64,000 bases of DNA from Nautilus pompilius (Eukaryota; Mollusca; Cephalopoda; Nautilida; Nautilidae), in contig JACATO010000972.1 of NCBI GenBank assembly GCA_018389105.1, forward strand, positions 186,001-250,000, given 5' to 3'. Positions 13,036 to 24,439 of this stretch are shown piece after piece. The translations under genes were made by a program, and so were the position numbers. The notes under the pieces are model-generated. The model was not told the DNA's origin and did not search any database. It saw nothing but the letters and a program-made list of their open reading frames with translations. Position 1 is the first letter of the stretch. The number at the start of each line of letters is the position of its first letter.

Positions 13036-15089
13036 TAATGCTACAGAAAGACCATTTGGTATGAGTAAGTCAGGCAAATTCACAGTTGAGTTCATTACCT
13101 ACTTATGCCAGAGACCAGCTTAGGGTTTTCTGAAAGAATTATCTCCCAACTTCTCAAGAGCTGGTTTAGCGTTATTTACACACATGATTGACTGAAACTG
13201 CTGATTGTGAAGTGAGTGGAAAGTTCAGATATGTCTGCGCAGTAAAATAAATATATAATCTGATTGGAAAGAAAAAATACCTAACGTCATCTTGATAAAG
13301 GTTAATGTTTGATTCATATAAATCTGATTGTAATGGAAATTCTGTTACTGTTAGTATATGGATGTTTAGTAGAAAATCTGTTGGTAAACTTATATTTATG
13401 CACAAAGATGAAATATATATATCAAGAGTACATGACTGCAGTGCTTGAGAATTAAAATTTTTTTCTATTTACTATTTTAATGTTTAGTTCGGATGAAAAT
13501 GCAAACTGGAGGTTTCCAATATGGATGGTGATATGCTACAATTGAAATGGATAGATTATAACTTTGTGTGATGGACTCTGCCAAGTACTGATCTTATGAA
13601 ATTTTGGCAGCTATTCATCCACACTTTGGACAAGAATTTGCCTGTTTGCAGTTATTGGGTTAACACATTTATTTTAGTTTGCAAAGCTTCTGCATGAAAG
13701 TCTCTTCTGTAAGGTCATATACTACAGGAAAGGTTAGCAGATACACCAAAATCAACTTCATGCTTTGGTAATAGTATTACCAGGGCTGTTAGCTGAGAGT
13801 GAGCATTCCAGTAGCAGCCTTCATTTGAGTCTGTTTCCCCCCCCCCATTCTTATCTCCAAATATCAGGTAACATTGTCAGGGGCTTGCCATATAGACATG
13901 CTTTGAGGAGTTTGCAACTTCCACAAATAATCTTGGTCTGGATTCATAGGATGCCTATCTGTTTATGCATTCTAAGTAAAATTACTGACAGGTTCAAGAC
14001 ATTGAATTTTTGGGTGATTTTGTGACTTGAGAGTCCTTGACCCAATCAATTTCTGGTGGAATTTTTAGCCTCATTAAAATCACAAGAAAAATGTGTGAAT
14101 GAGCACACTTCTGAAATTTCTGATTTGGTCAATACTGGACCATTGATGGATATTTTTAGAGATATGGTAAGAAGTTAAGTAGGGGGCAGGTGGGATGGAT
14201 TGGTGAACAAAATAGATTTTTGTGTTTTTTTTTTAATTAAAAAAAAATGTATGCATCATCGAGAAAAATCATTATAAAGCGGGGAGTGTGTTGGGGGAGA
14301 AACAGCATCTTCACAGGTAATTCTTTCTTGTGTAATTCAAGAGAAACGAGTATAAGTAGTTGTATTTCCATTTTGACATAAAAGTTTCACATCAGACTGA
14401 GTTTCTTTCACCTAAAAGATTATATTAGGACCGCAGATTGTATGGATAATTGAACTCCCGAACCTGACTGAACTAAAAGCATCCATACATGTAGAAATTT
14501 TAAACATAGTGTTAAAAATATATATGGAATAAATAAACTGCATTTGTGCTGCAACTAATGAGAAAATACTAAAGTTGAAATACTGTAATTTATAACTTTG
14601 AGGCTGTCTTAAGACAGTTACTTATTAATGTTGTTTGACATTGTTCATTTTCTATTATTACTACTATATCTTGGTGTATAACTAGAAGCACATCCTCCTC
14701 ATCAATAGTTGATTGTTCTAAGTGTGAGCGCTGACTTGTTTCTACCTTCTCTGGTTTAAAGCGACTTTTTTTCCCCACAATCCTTCAAAAGCCGCAGGAT
14801 CAGAGGAAATTAAGCTGCCATGTAGCCTCCTTTAAGCTGATTATTTGATCAATCACTAGGGACTTTTGTCAGACAGAACAACTGTATCAGGTGGCAAGCA
14901 AGCATCGTTTCATATTACCACCAATTTTCGGATGAAACTGATAATTAAAAAAATAAAATAAAAGAAGAATAATGCAAATTTTATCAAAGCTCTTCTAGTA
15001 GCCAAAGGTCAACAAGAAGTGGATTTAAGTTAAAATATTTTTTAACAGAAAGTGTTTCTTTTGAGTACCAGCAACTCGCTCATTTATTA

Positions 15090-15144
15090 GGGCCATTCAA
15101 ATGAAACTCAGCTGGAATAGCATTGTCATTCGTTGAAATGTCCC
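15090..15144. repeat. 55-bp TA-flanked palindromic micro-element, copy 2
   Basis: It starts GGGCCATTCAAATGAAACTC. The other end, reverse complemented, reads GGGACATTTCAACGAATGAC, so both termini share GGG, CATT and CAA blocks. TA flanks it at 15088-15089 and 15145-15146. The left end matches copy 1 and copy 3 (TTCAAATGAAAC shared exactly), which shows a family rather than a chance hairpin. Confidence 0.6.
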
Positions 15145-15146
15145 TA

Positions 15147-15829
15147 TCCCAGGGTCTGATTTTTCTAACTTGGCCACAAGTAAACCTTGGCTAATGGGGC
15201 TTACAGGTAAACAAGCTACTTTCATTATCATTATGTATATATTTGCTTAGGAGTTAAAGCTTTATTTGGTTCTCTTTAGACTTGTGTGGTCTTCCTTTGC
15301 TGATTTTAATATCACATGCTCTTCTTGAATTGCCAACTTTTAATTACCAGGGAAACCTTATCTTCCGATTCATCATTTTTTTTCCTATATGAGAAGTCAG
15401 CCCTGTCTTTCCAATGGTTGGAACAATTTTCTTTTTCCTTTTTGAGATGCTCATTTTCATAATTTTAGTTCACAGGAGAAATAACCAGTTAAAATGAGAT
15501 TTGAAAGTCTGACATGTTTATTCAATCGGAATATGGAAATAGTATTGTGTGGACTTCACATCTCAGTTAACTTTCATGAAATAATAATAGTAAGTGCCAG
15601 GAGTCATGTACTCTACCTGCCAAAAGTGATTACTATAGTGATGGTAAGATTTAATAAATGGATGCAAAAAATACATTGAATCTTTGTTTCACAAAATACC
15701 CTCCCTTTCATGCTTATACCCCTATTCATGTGAGAGAATTTTATTGGATGAGAAATGGGCCGATAAGATGATGCAGCATGTCTGAACATTATAAATCAAA
15801 CAGCATTTCAAGACCAATTTGCTATTTGT
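15147..15829. other. AT-rich intron, no gene seen
   Basis: No recognisable coding sequence or repeat. The left terminus of the Tc1-like fossil that follows was not located here. Confidence 0.5.
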
Positions 15830-16750
15830 ACTTTGAGAAAGGAAGGCTTGGCAGAAAGAGACATAGATACCCAAGGAACTTGTTATTTCCAACAAAGTTG
15901 TTCACCATAAAGCGACCAGATAGCTGAGAGCAACACAGACCCAAAATGCCCAGGGAGGAGAAAAGTAGCATCTAAAGGGACGACAAATATGTTATGTTAT
16001 TGAGCAAAGAATAAAATCCTGCTGATAATAGTAAAAAGGTTTCTTAGTTGCTGGTTTAAATGGTTGTGTGGCTATTTAAAAAATTCCCTATTTATGCCAT
16101 CTAACAGAGCAAAAAGGTTGCATTTGGCAAAATTACTCAAACATTGGACTAAAGAAGACTGGAATAATGTTATGAACTGATGAGCCAAAGTTTGTTTGAG
16201 GTTTTCAGGTTCAACTGTAGAATGTTTGTGTACAGACAAGTTGGAAATACTTGTCAGAACAGTCTGCTTCTCTCACAGTTAAACATGGAGGCAGGATAAT
16301 GATTTAGGGCGTTCTGGAGATGACACCTGTTGTTTTTGAATGATTAATGGAACATTGGCAAAAGAGTGTAACCACATTATTCTGGAAAGACATGCATTTC
16401 TTTCTGGCAGTTGACTAATAGGCGTTGAGTTCATTTTCCAAAAAAAAAAAAATATTGACCCTAAGTGCATTTCAAAATTAAACAGAAAATGTGTGAAGAA
16501 CAAAGAAAGGCAAGGCGTTTGTTCTCTAGAACATGGTCTGGTCACTGGTTGCTTGGTTTATTGCCCTTTGAACTCACAAAAGTTAGGAAAATGATGGCAT
16601 ATAACAACAGTTATGGGAATACCTCCAGACAGCATGGGGGTCAGTAGTCCCCAGATACTGTATTTGGCAATATTACTTGATAGACTTCCTAGAATTTGCA
16701 AAGTTGTTACCAGAGCAAAGGAAGGTTATTTTGATGGAACAAAGGCTTAA
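15830..16750 (+). pseudogene. Tc1-like transposase fossil
   Basis: Tc1-family elements move by cut-and-paste with a DDE transposase that inserts at TA. With frame switching, several diagnostic blocks can be read in order: FKWLCGYLKNSLFMPSNRAK, then RLHLAKLLKHWTKEDWNNVM, then a decayed region with the first catalytic block (DE after a broken WT), then SLTVKHGG, and finally DRLPRICKVVTRAKEGYFDG before a stop at 16748-16750. The order and spacing match Tc1 transposases of about 340 residues. Many stops and frameshifts make it inactive. The second and third catalytic acidic residues are not readable. Terminal inverted repeats were not found, so element borders are unknown. Confidence 0.75.
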
Positions 16751-17639
16751 GTCACAATTTATTAAATGTGTGCATTTCCTTTGCATCCATAATCTTACAT
16801 TCTATGGTGAGAGCTAAATTTTCATACTGTTTTTTTAAAATAACTATCCCCGTATTCGTTGGCCAGTAGTGTACACTTGATTTCAGGTACATCCTTTCAT
16901 ACCTTGATAGGGTATCTAGTAACAGACTGACTGCATAATTTCATGTTAAATAAGTTTCTTAATAATTTTCCTTAGTTCTCACAAATTGAATGAACGATGA
17001 AATACTGAAATACAACATTTATTGATGATGTACTTTCACAAATCACAAGTAAACTGATTTTAAATTCTCCCCCCCCCTGATTTTCAGAAGTAATCCTAAT
17101 AAGCAGTAGACAATGCAACATAAAAATCTATTACAAGTGCATAATTATATTCTAAAATCACTTTTGATAAGTTTTATACATTAGCTTATTGCATAATGTG
17201 TGATAGATTCATTAAAAACATGGACTGATAAAATTGTTGTCACTGGCTCTGTAAGAGCTATACAGTTTAAATAAAAATATGCATATTTATTTTTTATGGT
17301 CTCATGTAATTTACGTCTTGACTCGGCTTACGCAGGATTTGTGTATAATTGCTTATGTAATATGTAGTTGAATATTTTAGTAAGAATCTGAAAAACCTTC
17401 AAGAACTTTGGCCAATTTTGTGAAAATATCTGATCTGCATAATCAATGTACTATAGAATTTTGTATAATCCTTAGCAAATGTCATCTAGGTGCAGATAGT
17501 TAACTAAAACTACAGAAATCATGCAATTATAGCGAATAGTCTCTGCTCTTTACTGATTGTGCCATGGCAGCTAATAAGATAGCAGAGTATCACTTAGTGT
17601 AGGCACCTGTTTGTGTTTGGTATTCTGTATGAGGTTGAT
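16751..17639. other. AT-rich intron, no gene seen
   Basis: A C8 run lies near 17070. No open frames or repeats of note. Confidence 0.5.
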
Positions 17640-17815
17640 GGCTATCTGCCGATACAGTGGGTTGCCATTACCTTCTGTGATAGAAGGCCCAACAGGGAAT
17701 CTATTTTTCAAATGTGGGAGGAAACCTGTCACCAGCCAGTAAAGAAGAGGGAGAAGAAATTGTGCTAGGAAGGCATGCTAGTGGGTCTAACCACTGGACT
17801 AACATGCCACCCACT
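17640..17815 (-). repeat. tRNA-headed SINE-like repeat
   Basis: On the minus strand, beginning near 17815, the head reads GGTGGCATGTTAGTCCAGTG followed by GTTAGACC. This is an A-box-like (TTAGTCCAGTGG) tRNA 5' half, with a following CACTAGCATGCC that could form the anticodon arm. A degenerate B box appears about 25 bases further on (TTTCTTCTCCC). A non-tRNA body follows to about 17640. A-box plus decayed B box plus body is typical of tRNA-derived SINEs. No A-rich tail or target duplication was established. Confidence 0.5.
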
Positions 17816-19459
17816 CAAGATGTCTAGCAAGTACAAGAATATAACTCTGTGTCATAAGAGTTATTTTGAAGCTGAGTGAAAGATATAGTCTTAACTATTG
17901 AAGGGTTGTTTTCATGGAGTAAATCCAACTGAATCATAAAATAAACCTGCTTGTACAGAAGTATGTATAAATCTTTAGACATACATAATAAGTAATTTCT
18001 GTTTCAATGATCATAGGAATAGTGTTTTCTGATTTCAATAAAAATAGCAGATGAATAGTTTCATTGTATTTATCTTAACATTTTTGGACCGCTGTATTAT
18101 ATAATGTTGGTATAAAACAAATCAGTTGGTAAGAAATTTGATTACCACTTAATAAACCTTTTAAAAAATTCCAAGCAGTAATCTAACATAGGCTGGCAAG
18201 ACTGACCTTTTTTCTTTTTAAGTTACTACATTAAATTTGGAGAAAAAAATAACCTATTATGTTGCCAAAAGCCATCTTTTATGAAATACCTAACTATGCT
18301 TTTGTTAGAACAGGTTTCCAGGTAAACCATTTGGCCATATTAGTTAACTAGTCATTAAGAATTAGCTACTTTGACTTTAATAAAGGATGCATGTTGTGCA
18401 GAATGCATTGTTATTCAACTATTTACCAGTGGAGAAGAGTATGACCATCTGTTGCTAAAACCAAAGAATAGTAATACTTGAGATACCCTGTCAGAAAAAC
18501 TCCAAGTTGTTTTTTTTTTTTTGGGTAAAATTCCAGCATATCATTTAACCCAGACCTTTACCAATATCCCAGTAGACCATTAAATATTTCTTTTTATTTC
18601 AAAATATGCCCAAGAGACTGCCACTCCCACCTGGGGAGGGGGCGATGAAGTCGCATGTACCTGTAACCACCTACTTCCAGCTTGTCTGTCTGTATTTGGT
18701 CACATGTAGTGCCTTCAGATGGCAGTTTTGTTTTCACTAAAATGCAGCAGACAATTGAATGACTGAATGCTCAGCAGGATAACTGGGTAGTGGCAGGCTA
18801 GAGAGCCCAATCTAAGTGAAGAGGAAACTGAAATCACATTCCAAAATCAGAGGCAAATGTTTTCTATCTCATATGGATCAGGTAAGAAAGGAGGGGGACA
18901 TGTACCATTTGGGGCAGTGCCAAGAGCAGCAAAGCCCCAGCACTGAGTTGGTCTTCCAGGGCCCAAGTGTTGCTACCAGGCTGGAACCAAGCACTGGCGC
19001 TTGAGCACTAATGGAGGAAGAGGGAAAAGAGTCTGGATGTGCAAGCAACAGAAAGGAAATGTAAACATTGTGGAGAAGCTCTACACAAGAAAATTTTGGT
19101 ATAGGATACATTAAATGTAGATCAAAGGAGGGGGGGTAAAATTTAAAAGGCAAAACTTTAATTACTGAAAAAGTTTTGAAGTCTACATGAACAAAAACAG
19201 TTGGCAAAGCCACATGGACATAGGTAAAAAATTGGGAAGCCAGGACCTGAATGTCTGAAAGTACATAGTATGAAAAGAAAGAAAAAAAAAATGGGTGGTA
19301 GGAGATGGCAAGAGGTAGCGGCAACTACTGGTCAGTAACTTTCAGTATGAATCTCTCTCAAACGGGAAGCACAGGAGGGTAAGCAGAATTGAACAGTGTG
19401 TCGAGCTCTGATAGAGCCAGCCACAAACGTGCAGTGGTAGCAGCAACAAGACATAAGAT
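17816..19459. other. Intron, possibly including decayed 5' part of the adjacent LINE
   Basis: From about 18790 the composition becomes less AT-rich, and purine-rich plus-strand frames with many breaks appear. This could be the 5' part of the retroposon at 19460, but no endonuclease motif could be read. Confidence 0.35.
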
Positions 19460-20730
19460 CAGATTCAGCAAAATAATCTGGTCAGCTGCAAATGTAGCCA
19501 TCCAATACAATTAGCCTTAAAAAAAAAAAAAACAACCCATGCAAGGGACAAATCCTGGTGGAACAAAGATATTGAAAAGGCTTTAAGGGAGAAAATAAAT
19601 TGTAGAATGTGGAAAAGAAAAAAAGGACTTGCACAAGCCAATGAGTTCAACAACAACAACAAAAAAGACAAGTCATCTTAAGAAGATTATAAAACAGGAA
19701 TCATGGATTCAGTGGTTTGGAATAAATTTAAAACAATAAAAACATCAACAGTGACCAGTTATCTAGCTATTCCATAGGACTATTATACTGTAATAGGGTA
19801 TTTAGGGTCATTTATATTTGTGTCTGAGAAAGCCCTAGATTTGGATGATGATCATCAACCTATCAGCAATTGAAAACTTCTTTTGGAGACAATTAATTAG
19901 ATTTGGATGAATAGAAAGCAGGACTGACCAATCCTATATTGAAACTCCACAAGGACAAACAACTTCAGTTGTTACCACTCAGTATCCCTAAATTTGTTCT
20001 TAGGCAGACTCTTGAAAATGGTTTGATAACAATATTGTGGAAGTTTGGTGACTTAAAACTAAAAAAAGTCCTTTCAAATATGACATTGACCAGGTACAGG
20101 GAGAGTGAAGGCATTAATCAAAGTAACAGACGCAGCACAGAAATCACTGTCTGCAAAACTGGTAATGATGGCAAAAGATTTTTTTTTGGACTTTGAAAGA
20201 ATTTTTGCTAAAGCATGGTTGGGGTGCGATTACCAATAAGCTAGCAGCAAAGGGAGTACAAGGACACCTGCTAGAATGGTTCTTGAAATTCTTTGGTAAA
20301 AGACCTGATCATCAAGATGGAAAGTTTAGTCAATGGACACACAAGCAGAAACTTTGCAGTGATAAGTCCAACTATGTTTAATTTCCTTCTGTTCAAGCTA
20401 TACAAAAAAATCAAAGGGACCACCAAAACAATGTTTTGTTTCATCATCTGCAAAAAAAAAACTGAAAAATCTCAGACAAGGATACAAGAGACTCAATATT
20501 GAGACCCAGTTTGGAAATATTTGGTCACGGACTACAACATGAATTAGTTATAGTGAAACTTTGGCCATCTGAGCATGCACTGGTAGCACAGCACTTCGGA
20601 GTAAAACGGATAGACCCAAGCCTTCAAGAACAAATGGGGAAACGTGTAATAAAAAGAATGGTGCAAAAGCAAGAAAATACTACAGGAACTAGGAAATAGC
20701 AAGGGAAGCGTTAAGCCACTTTGAGATTGG
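19460..20730 (+). pseudogene. Decayed non-LTR reverse transcriptase (LINE fossil)
   Basis: Non-LTR retrotransposons encode an endonuclease-reverse transcriptase. Three broken frames, read in order, give family-typical blocks. The endonuclease-RT linker reads as a degraded 'PWWNKDIEKALRE'-like stretch followed by WKRKKGLAQANEF (about 19540-19650). RT palm A neighbourhood is LAAKGVQGHLLEWFLKFF (about 20235-20290). RT motif B region is SPTMFNFLLFKLYKKIKGTT (about 20364-20423). The expected YADD of motif C is not readable after 20430, where a poly-A tract interrupts. Frame switches and stops are numerous, so it is dead. The clade cannot be assigned with confidence; target duplications were not found. 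Confidence 0.6.
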
Positions 20731-21889
20731 TCACTTTTCATGCAGTCAGCTACTCCATTGCTTCGACATGGTTGAACCTTCCTGCTGCCCTCTGTGAGAT
20801 GAAAGTGTTGAGTTTGTAAGGGCATTCTGTTGGAGGTCCATTTTAGTGCTGATCCATAGCTAGTGGAGACATGTGATATGGATTCACAATCAATGCATTT
20901 AATATGCATTCTTGATAGAGTTGATCTGAAGATTGGATGGCCAGCAAATACATAAATGTTCAGTCATTAAAATGCTTGTTTTTGCAGTCCAGGGTGGGGA
21001 TATTGGCCAGCTAGAATGCCAGGTGTGAGCTAGCTGACTACAGAAGAGGACCTCTGCCCCTGGCTGAGTTCGGCTGGGCTGGGTTGGTGTATGTGTGTGT
21101 GTGTGGTGGAGAATCAGATTCTGGTTTAACTGACTGAAAATTAGTGTTCACAGCTGCACATGCAATGGCAGTAGACCTGCCAAACTGTCTCAGCCTTTTG
21201 ATGCTGGTGATTGGATTCATTTGTACAATGTTTGTTACTTTTATCATAGACATAGTCAATGCTGCCTCTGCTGTGGTTTTGTAATGAGATGTGAAGAGAT
21301 GCGTACTGCATACTCTCAGAACGTGTATTTGAGAAAAGCCCCTTTCCAACACACCTATTTCCTCCTCGTTTTACATTGTACCACTTTTGGTGTAGAACGA
21401 TTGTTTTACAGAGCCATTCATGCTGCACAAAAATGGACAAAGAATTTCCATGTGACACACTGCATATCTGATGTCATCAAATCTTGCGCAAAACACTGAA
21501 AGCCAGAATAATGACGTCAGTTTTGGAGAGAAGTTAAGCAAATGAAAATAAGTTAACAGGTGAGAAGAGCACTAATTAATTTAAATAGTTATTAGCATAA
21601 CATAAGTTTAGCTCATTATTTTTGTTGTTGTTGTAAGGATAATAAATGTTCTTTTCCTATGAGGTTTTCAATAGGCAGTGACAGAGAGATTGATTGCTTG
21701 TGTTTTAGTGGTGGGTGGGATTAATTTGATTTCCTTACTTCCCCTTCCCTTCCCATTCTTCAAGTCAGGAGAAACAACAAAGTTGTCAGTAGGGGAAATT
21801 CTAAACGGAAATTAATTCTAATCACTTATTTTAAATTTAATTTTACACAAACTTGGAAATTTTTCCCACCAGGATTATTATTTGTCAGA

Positions 21890-21909
21890 TTTTTTTTTTT
21901 TTTTTTTTT
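21890..21909. repeat. T20 homopolymer
   Basis: Twenty consecutive T followed by GTGGAG. It could be the poly-A tail of a minus-strand retroposon, but no body was identified beside it. Confidence 0.9.
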
Positions 21910-22343
21910 GTGGAGACAATTTTCTCATTTCAGATAGTAAGCTTAATCCTGCTCACTATTTTACTTGAAAGAATACTGCTGTAAAACAAACCTCTATTCA
22001 GCGGACTAATAGGATGAGGTAGTGTCAGGTAAATCCAGACGTTTATGTACGCAGGTATGTAAAAGGTGCCCAAGCAAAAATAAAAATTTTTGGCACAGCT
22101 TACATGGACTCCTGTTGGGAGAACCAGACAGTGTCCATTGCTTTTGAAGTCCTTTGAATAGGGGTTTGTTAAACCAAGGTTTTAATGTAATCTAAATCTC
22201 CCATCACTGAATTCTAGGCAAAGATGTAGCAACTTCAGTGTAGTAATTTGCTTCATCGACAATTAACGTAGTGTAGAATGCTAGTTCTTTGGATTACCAA
22301 AATGGTGTGAGCTCTGGAGGGTAGATAATAGAAAATAAATGAC

Positions 22344-22349
<6 letters not shown>

Positions 22350-22375
<26 letters not shown>
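22350..22375. repeat. (CT)n microsatellite
   Basis: About thirteen TC/CT units without interruption. Confidence 0.95.
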
Positions 22376-24239
22376 CTTTAATGATTTCCAGATAAATGGC
22401 TGATTGCCCTTTGCACGTTTTATTAAGTGTGAGAGTAACTTTTCCTATCTGGCCCTTACTCTCTACATAAGGTTTCTAACATCAGAGAGCTTGCTTTAGG
22501 GCATCTGCAATATCTTAATATATTTTTTGTTGTTTTTCCTTTCCTCAGGTGTAGCTATTGAGATACCTTCAAATCAACCAGAAACATATATCATAGCAAG
22601 AATCTCTTGCTTTAAGCTTTTTTTTTGTGACATGGCTAATTAAAAAGCAGCAACATCATCATGTAGCTATGATACGTGAAGAAAGAGAAGCTTTTAAATT
22701 TTCTCCTTTTTTTGTACAAATGGCATGTGGAAATTTCTTTAAAACGTGTCTTCTTTTGGCTTACTACTTTGTCAGATATCATCTTTCATCTCCATCACTG
22801 ATGTTTGTACTTAACAGATTTAAAAAAGAAATATATAAAATAATATGAACTTTAGTGAGTGGGTTTGTCAAAATAATTTAATTAGTTACCATGTTTGTTT
22901 TTTTTGTTGTTGTTGTTGTAAGTGGTTATAATTAGCTAACAGGTTTTTTAGTGGCAGGGCCTGATCCCAGTTTTCAATTTTAACTACACCAGACATGAAT
23001 TGGATGTGTTGCATGGAAAGTAGATCTGACTACTGCTTTAAAATTACAGCATATTAGACACAAGAGCTCTGTCAGTTCAAAGGTTAGGCGAAGAACCAAT
23101 GGCAGTGCTTTTTTGGTCAAGTTACTAGATCTAAATACTCCTAGAAATAAATGATACTGATGATTCATGAAATCAGTTCTCTCAAGAGAAAGTAAAGTTT
23201 GGGCACTTTAACAACAGTGATCCTAAGGCTGCTGAAATTGAAGTGCCAGCTAGCATCAAAGTGCTACTGTTTTATAATAAAACCCATGTAAAGTAAATGA
23301 GTTTGTGTTTAAAATATGTATTAACAAATATAGTTAGCATGCAGGATCCTTTAAATATACATTTTAATACATAATCATCAAAAATCAGTTCACTTTTGTC
23401 TTGGTGCAGGAAAGTCGCTCCAAGAGAAACTAGACGAAAGATAGAAATGAAACCTTGGGTGGAGGGAAGGGATGGATGCTGAACTTGAGTGTTTAGGGAA
23501 TGCTTATGTGAGAAAGGCACTGCACACAATTACACGTTTGACAAGGAAGAGAAGTGTGAATTCTGTTATCAGACAGGTGAAACTTTATCAGTGGCTGGTG
23601 AGAGGCCCTAGTTTAATAACAAAGAGAATAGTTTTTTGTCATGCTGGTCAAATGGTTCCTTGTTGTTTCCCTCTATGATTGTTACCGTATCAACAACTCT
23701 AAATGCTACCTTTGTCCATTGTCTTTGAAAAAAAAAAAAAAAGTCAGCTTGCAAATGTTTCAGTGGGATCAGTTATGCTACCATAGTTTTTGTTGGTCTC
23801 ACCACCCCTTTCCATCAGATAAGTTGATGAAACAACAGATGCTGGTGTCAGTGAATTCAAGTCAAAAACCCAACTGCATCTTTGCTTCATAGTGTCAGCT
23901 GGTGGATGATTAGTGTGACTAATGCTAATAAGGGCTGAACCACAGTTTCCTTCTTGGCTGCACTAAAATCGAATGCCATCTTTTCTGGTACAGTTTTCAG
24001 ACTATTATCAGCAACTATAATCAAAACTTCTAAGATCAAAAACTTTCTTTGTGTTCTTTATATATATATACTAATAATATTTTCTTTCATATTATTCTGA
24101 AGCCTAACCTTCTCATGGACAATGTACGTATCTTAGAATGATGTTGTCATTTGCAGCCAAAGATGACATTTCTTACGATGCAGAACTCTTGCATAAATTG
24201 TTTATCATGGCAATGGTTTGCATTGCACCATCTGTGCTC

Positions 24240-24430
24240 TAATGGAAAAAGTTAAGGTGCAGAGAAACTCATCACTTATAGATGCAGCAGGAAACTCATG
24301 TGAGCTGCCTTGTGAATAATAGCAAGAAGGAACAGTGCCATGGATAGTATTTCAAACTAAGTCTATCTCAACTGAGATTTGAACCTGGACCCCTCTGTCC
24401 AGTATTTTACCACTGGATTGATGTCATACT
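24240..24430 (-). repeat. tRNA-derived SINE-like repeat with A and B boxes
   Basis: On the minus strand from about 24430, ATCAATCCAGTGGTAAAATA provides an A-box-like head. About 30 bases on, CCAGGTTCAAATCTCAG contains a good B box (GGTTCAAATCTC against GGTTCGANTCC). Spacing of the two boxes is as in a tRNA gene, but acceptor-stem pairing is missing, so this is a SINE head rather than a functional tRNA. The body continues to roughly 24240; the 3' limit is approximate. It shares the CCAGTGGT head segment with the repeat at 17.8 kb, in the same orientation. Confidence 0.55.
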
Positions 24431-24439
24431 TGTGTGTAA

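Larger units (their letters stand above)
5305..15087. other. AT-rich intron, no gene seen
   Basis: It contains a (TG)13 tract (6914-6939), an AG tract (13021-13035) and a less AT-rich patch around 10280-10560 with two short adjoining ORFs that resemble nothing known to me. Elsewhere there are only stop-rich short frames and A/T homopolymers. Confidence 0.6.
20731..24239. other. Intron, no gene seen; several simple repeats
   Basis: The first 300 bases may still be LINE 3' sequence. Otherwise it holds a TG tract (21092-21105), a T20 run (21890-21909) and a CT tract (22350-22375). No supported coding sequence. Confidence 0.5.

Noticed and set aside
18878-19324. 148-codon minus-strand frame, hydrophobic
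   Set aside because: It lies antisense to purine-rich sequence next to the LINE fossil. The Phe/Leu-rich composition follows from A/G-rich plus-strand sequence, and no domain is recognisable.
24340-24430. Possible functional tRNA gene
   Set aside because: A and B boxes are present, but the acceptor stem does not pair and a body follows, so it is a SINE-like head.
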